This document shows, in pieces, positions 5,188 through 6,179 of a DNA stretch of 6,179 nt. Where the stretch lies: NCBI GenBank assembly GCA_017453705.1, contig JAFTEK010000307.1:1-6179 (forward strand), read 5' to 3'. A program made the translations under genes and the position numbers. The notes under the pieces are model-generated. The model had not been told where the DNA came from. It searched no databases and worked only from the letters and a program-made list of their open reading frames with translations. This DNA is from Treponema sp. Lineage in GTDB: Bacteria; Spirochaetota; Spirochaetia; Treponematales; Treponemataceae. Numbering within the stretch: the stretch's first letter is position 1; each line of letters starts with the position of its first letter.

Positions 5188-6179
5188 CTACCAGTTCCTT
5201 GTCTTGCTGTTGTTGTCAGGGACCAGAATGCTCTGGATCGTGATTCCCTTCTTGGCCCTCAGCTCTTCAACCATATCCTTGGTGACCTTTTTGGTTCCCC
5301 TGGGCTTGCTGTGTGGCGGTGCGTCACCTATAAGGATGATGCGTTTCTCCGCATTGTCACGCCACTTGTAGAAGTCCAGACAAGCATACAGGGCTTCGTA
5401 GACAGGCTCAGGGATGTCTCCTCCCTCGCTGCCCTTGATAGTTATGCTGTTCAAGTTCTTTTCGAACTTTTCAAACTCATCTGTAAAGGCCAGCTGCTTG
5501 ACAGGCAGCAGCTTGTAACGCCAGTCATCACCGTAATCGCGGTAGAACAGCAGTCCGAGCCTTAGGTCTCCGAATTCCGCCATCTGTTCCTTAAGGCGTG
5601 GCAGCCAGTTAAGGCGCAGGGACTGAAGGTCGTCCTTCATGCTTCCTGTTGCGTCAATTGCAAACACTATGTCCACCACGTCCTTGGGATGGATGGCTTC
5701 AAGGATGTTGTACAAGTCATCTGGCAGCGTGTCCGCGCCCCTGGAATAGGTTGTCATACCGCCACCGCTCTTGGCAATTTCATAGAAGGAGTTGCCCGCG
5801 TCCGCATTGTAGTCATCCGTAAGCGTTATCTTTCCTTCGTCTTCGTCATCATCATCATAGTGATAAGGCTCCGGCTCCGGTTCTGGCTCAGGCTCTGGTT
5901 CGGGTTCTGGCTCCGGCTCCGGTTCTGGGTACTCGTCCGCTGTGTAAGTTTCGTAAGGCTCCCAGTCAGCGACAGGCTCTGGCTCCGGCCATGACTCGCT
6001 CTTGTAGTCGGGTACGGAAGTGCTTGAGGTCTCCGTTACTGTTGTTTCCGTCTTGGTTGTCGTGGTCGTCGTCTCGCTCTTGGACTCATCTTCCCAAGGC
6101 TCTTCGTCATCGTCAGCTCCAAAAGGCTCTGGCTCAGGGCCGCGAGGCTTTTCCACTTCTTTTATGACCTCTTTTTCTA
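5188..6179 (-). CDS. VWA-domain protein with Pro-Glu repeat (5' partial)
   Basis: The frame is open to the right edge. The GTG at 6156 is probably internal, because the codons before it read EKEVIKEVEKP in the same charged style. Counted from that GTG, residues 1-60 are acidic and Thr-rich (with six consecutive Thr). Residues 77-97 are an unbroken Pro-Glu repeat, followed by the acidic DDDDEDEG. Residues about 159-322 form a von Willebrand factor A domain. Its metal-binding MIDAS motif is DATGS (168-172), a Thr form of DxSxS. YRDYGD (205-210), SEGGDIPEPVYEAL (243-256) and LIGDAPPH (275-282) are the other conserved points. VWA domains bind protein ligands through a divalent metal. The Pro-Glu stretch should be a stiff extended rod, as in TonB. 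I infer an envelope protein in which the rod places the VWA domain at a distance from its anchor, but signal peptide and anchor lie outside the window. The partner is unknown. Confidence 0.85.
   Translation of the reverse strand, partial: EKEVIKEVEKPRGPEPEPFGADDDEEPWEDESKSETTTTTTKTETTVTETSSTSVPDYKSESWPEPEPVADWEPYETYTADEYPEPEPEPEPEPEPEPEPEPEPYHYDDDDEDEGKITLTDDYNADAGNSFYEIAKSGGGMTTYSRGADTLPDDLYNILEAIHPKDVVDIVFAIDATGSMKDDLQSLRLNWLPRLKEQMAEFGDLRLGLLFYRDYGDDWRYKLLPVKQLAFTDEFEKFEKNLNSITIKGSEGGDIPEPVYEALYACLDFYKWRDNAEKRIILIGDAPPHSKPRGTKKVTKDMVEELRAKKGITIQSILVPDNNSKTRNW
5867..5926 (-). repeat. Ten tandem hexanucleotides encoding (Glu-Pro)n
   Basis: On the plus strand ten consecutive 6-base units of the form GGYTCN (GGCTCC, GGTTCT, GGCTCA, GGCTCT, GGTTCG) run without interruption. 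On the coding strand every difference between units is at the third position of a Glu or Pro codon, so the protein repeat is exact while the DNA repeat is not. Confidence 0.9.

Noticed and set aside
5689..5994. A plus-strand frame with repeated Arg-Leu/Phe-Trp residues
   Set aside because: It is the reverse complement of the Pro-Glu repeat and its flank; the hydrophobic repeats are an artefact of the GGYTCN units.

Overview
The window reads as a stretch of a bacterial chromosome of roughly balanced GC content, most likely from a spirochaete and possibly a Treponema. This guess rests on the style of the divergent RsmE, the relaxed lipobox of the TPR lipoprotein and a VWA protein with Pro-Glu repeats. 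It is an inference from protein character, not from a marker gene. I see no rRNA, tRNA, CRISPR array, transposase, integrase or plasmid feature, and no gap between genes longer than about 170 bases.

Layout, left to right: (1) a hybrid sensor histidine kinase on +, running in from the left edge and ending at 1975; (2) RsmE, the 16S rRNA m3U1498 methyltransferase, on -, 2042-2854; (3) ribosomal protein bS21 (rpsU) on +, 3020-3238, with a TTG start; (4) ArgC, N-acetyl-gamma-glutamyl-phosphate reductase, on -, 3283-4377; (5) a TPR-type lipoprotein on +, 4484-5056; (6) a VWA-domain protein with a Pro-Glu repeat on -, from 5188 off the right edge. The six genes alternate strand without exception, so each is probably transcribed alone as far as the window shows. 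Two of the three convergent junctions (rpsU/argC and lipoprotein/VWA) hold a strong hairpin flanked by A and T runs that can stop transcription from both sides.

The genes do not form one pathway. rsmE and rpsU, divergent neighbours, both concern the 30S ribosomal subunit. argC is an isolated arginine-biosynthesis gene here. The lipoprotein and VWA protein are both probably envelope proteins with acidic low-complexity segments. The kinase is a signalling protein whose own response regulator domain has no attached output domain.

I did not find a convincing new multi-gene system. The points most worth a second look are the TTG start of rpsU, a perfect 10-bp inverted repeat between argC and the lipoprotein gene, a possible leaderless start for that lipoprotein, the altered SPOUT motif in RsmE, and the architecture of the VWA/Pro-Glu protein.
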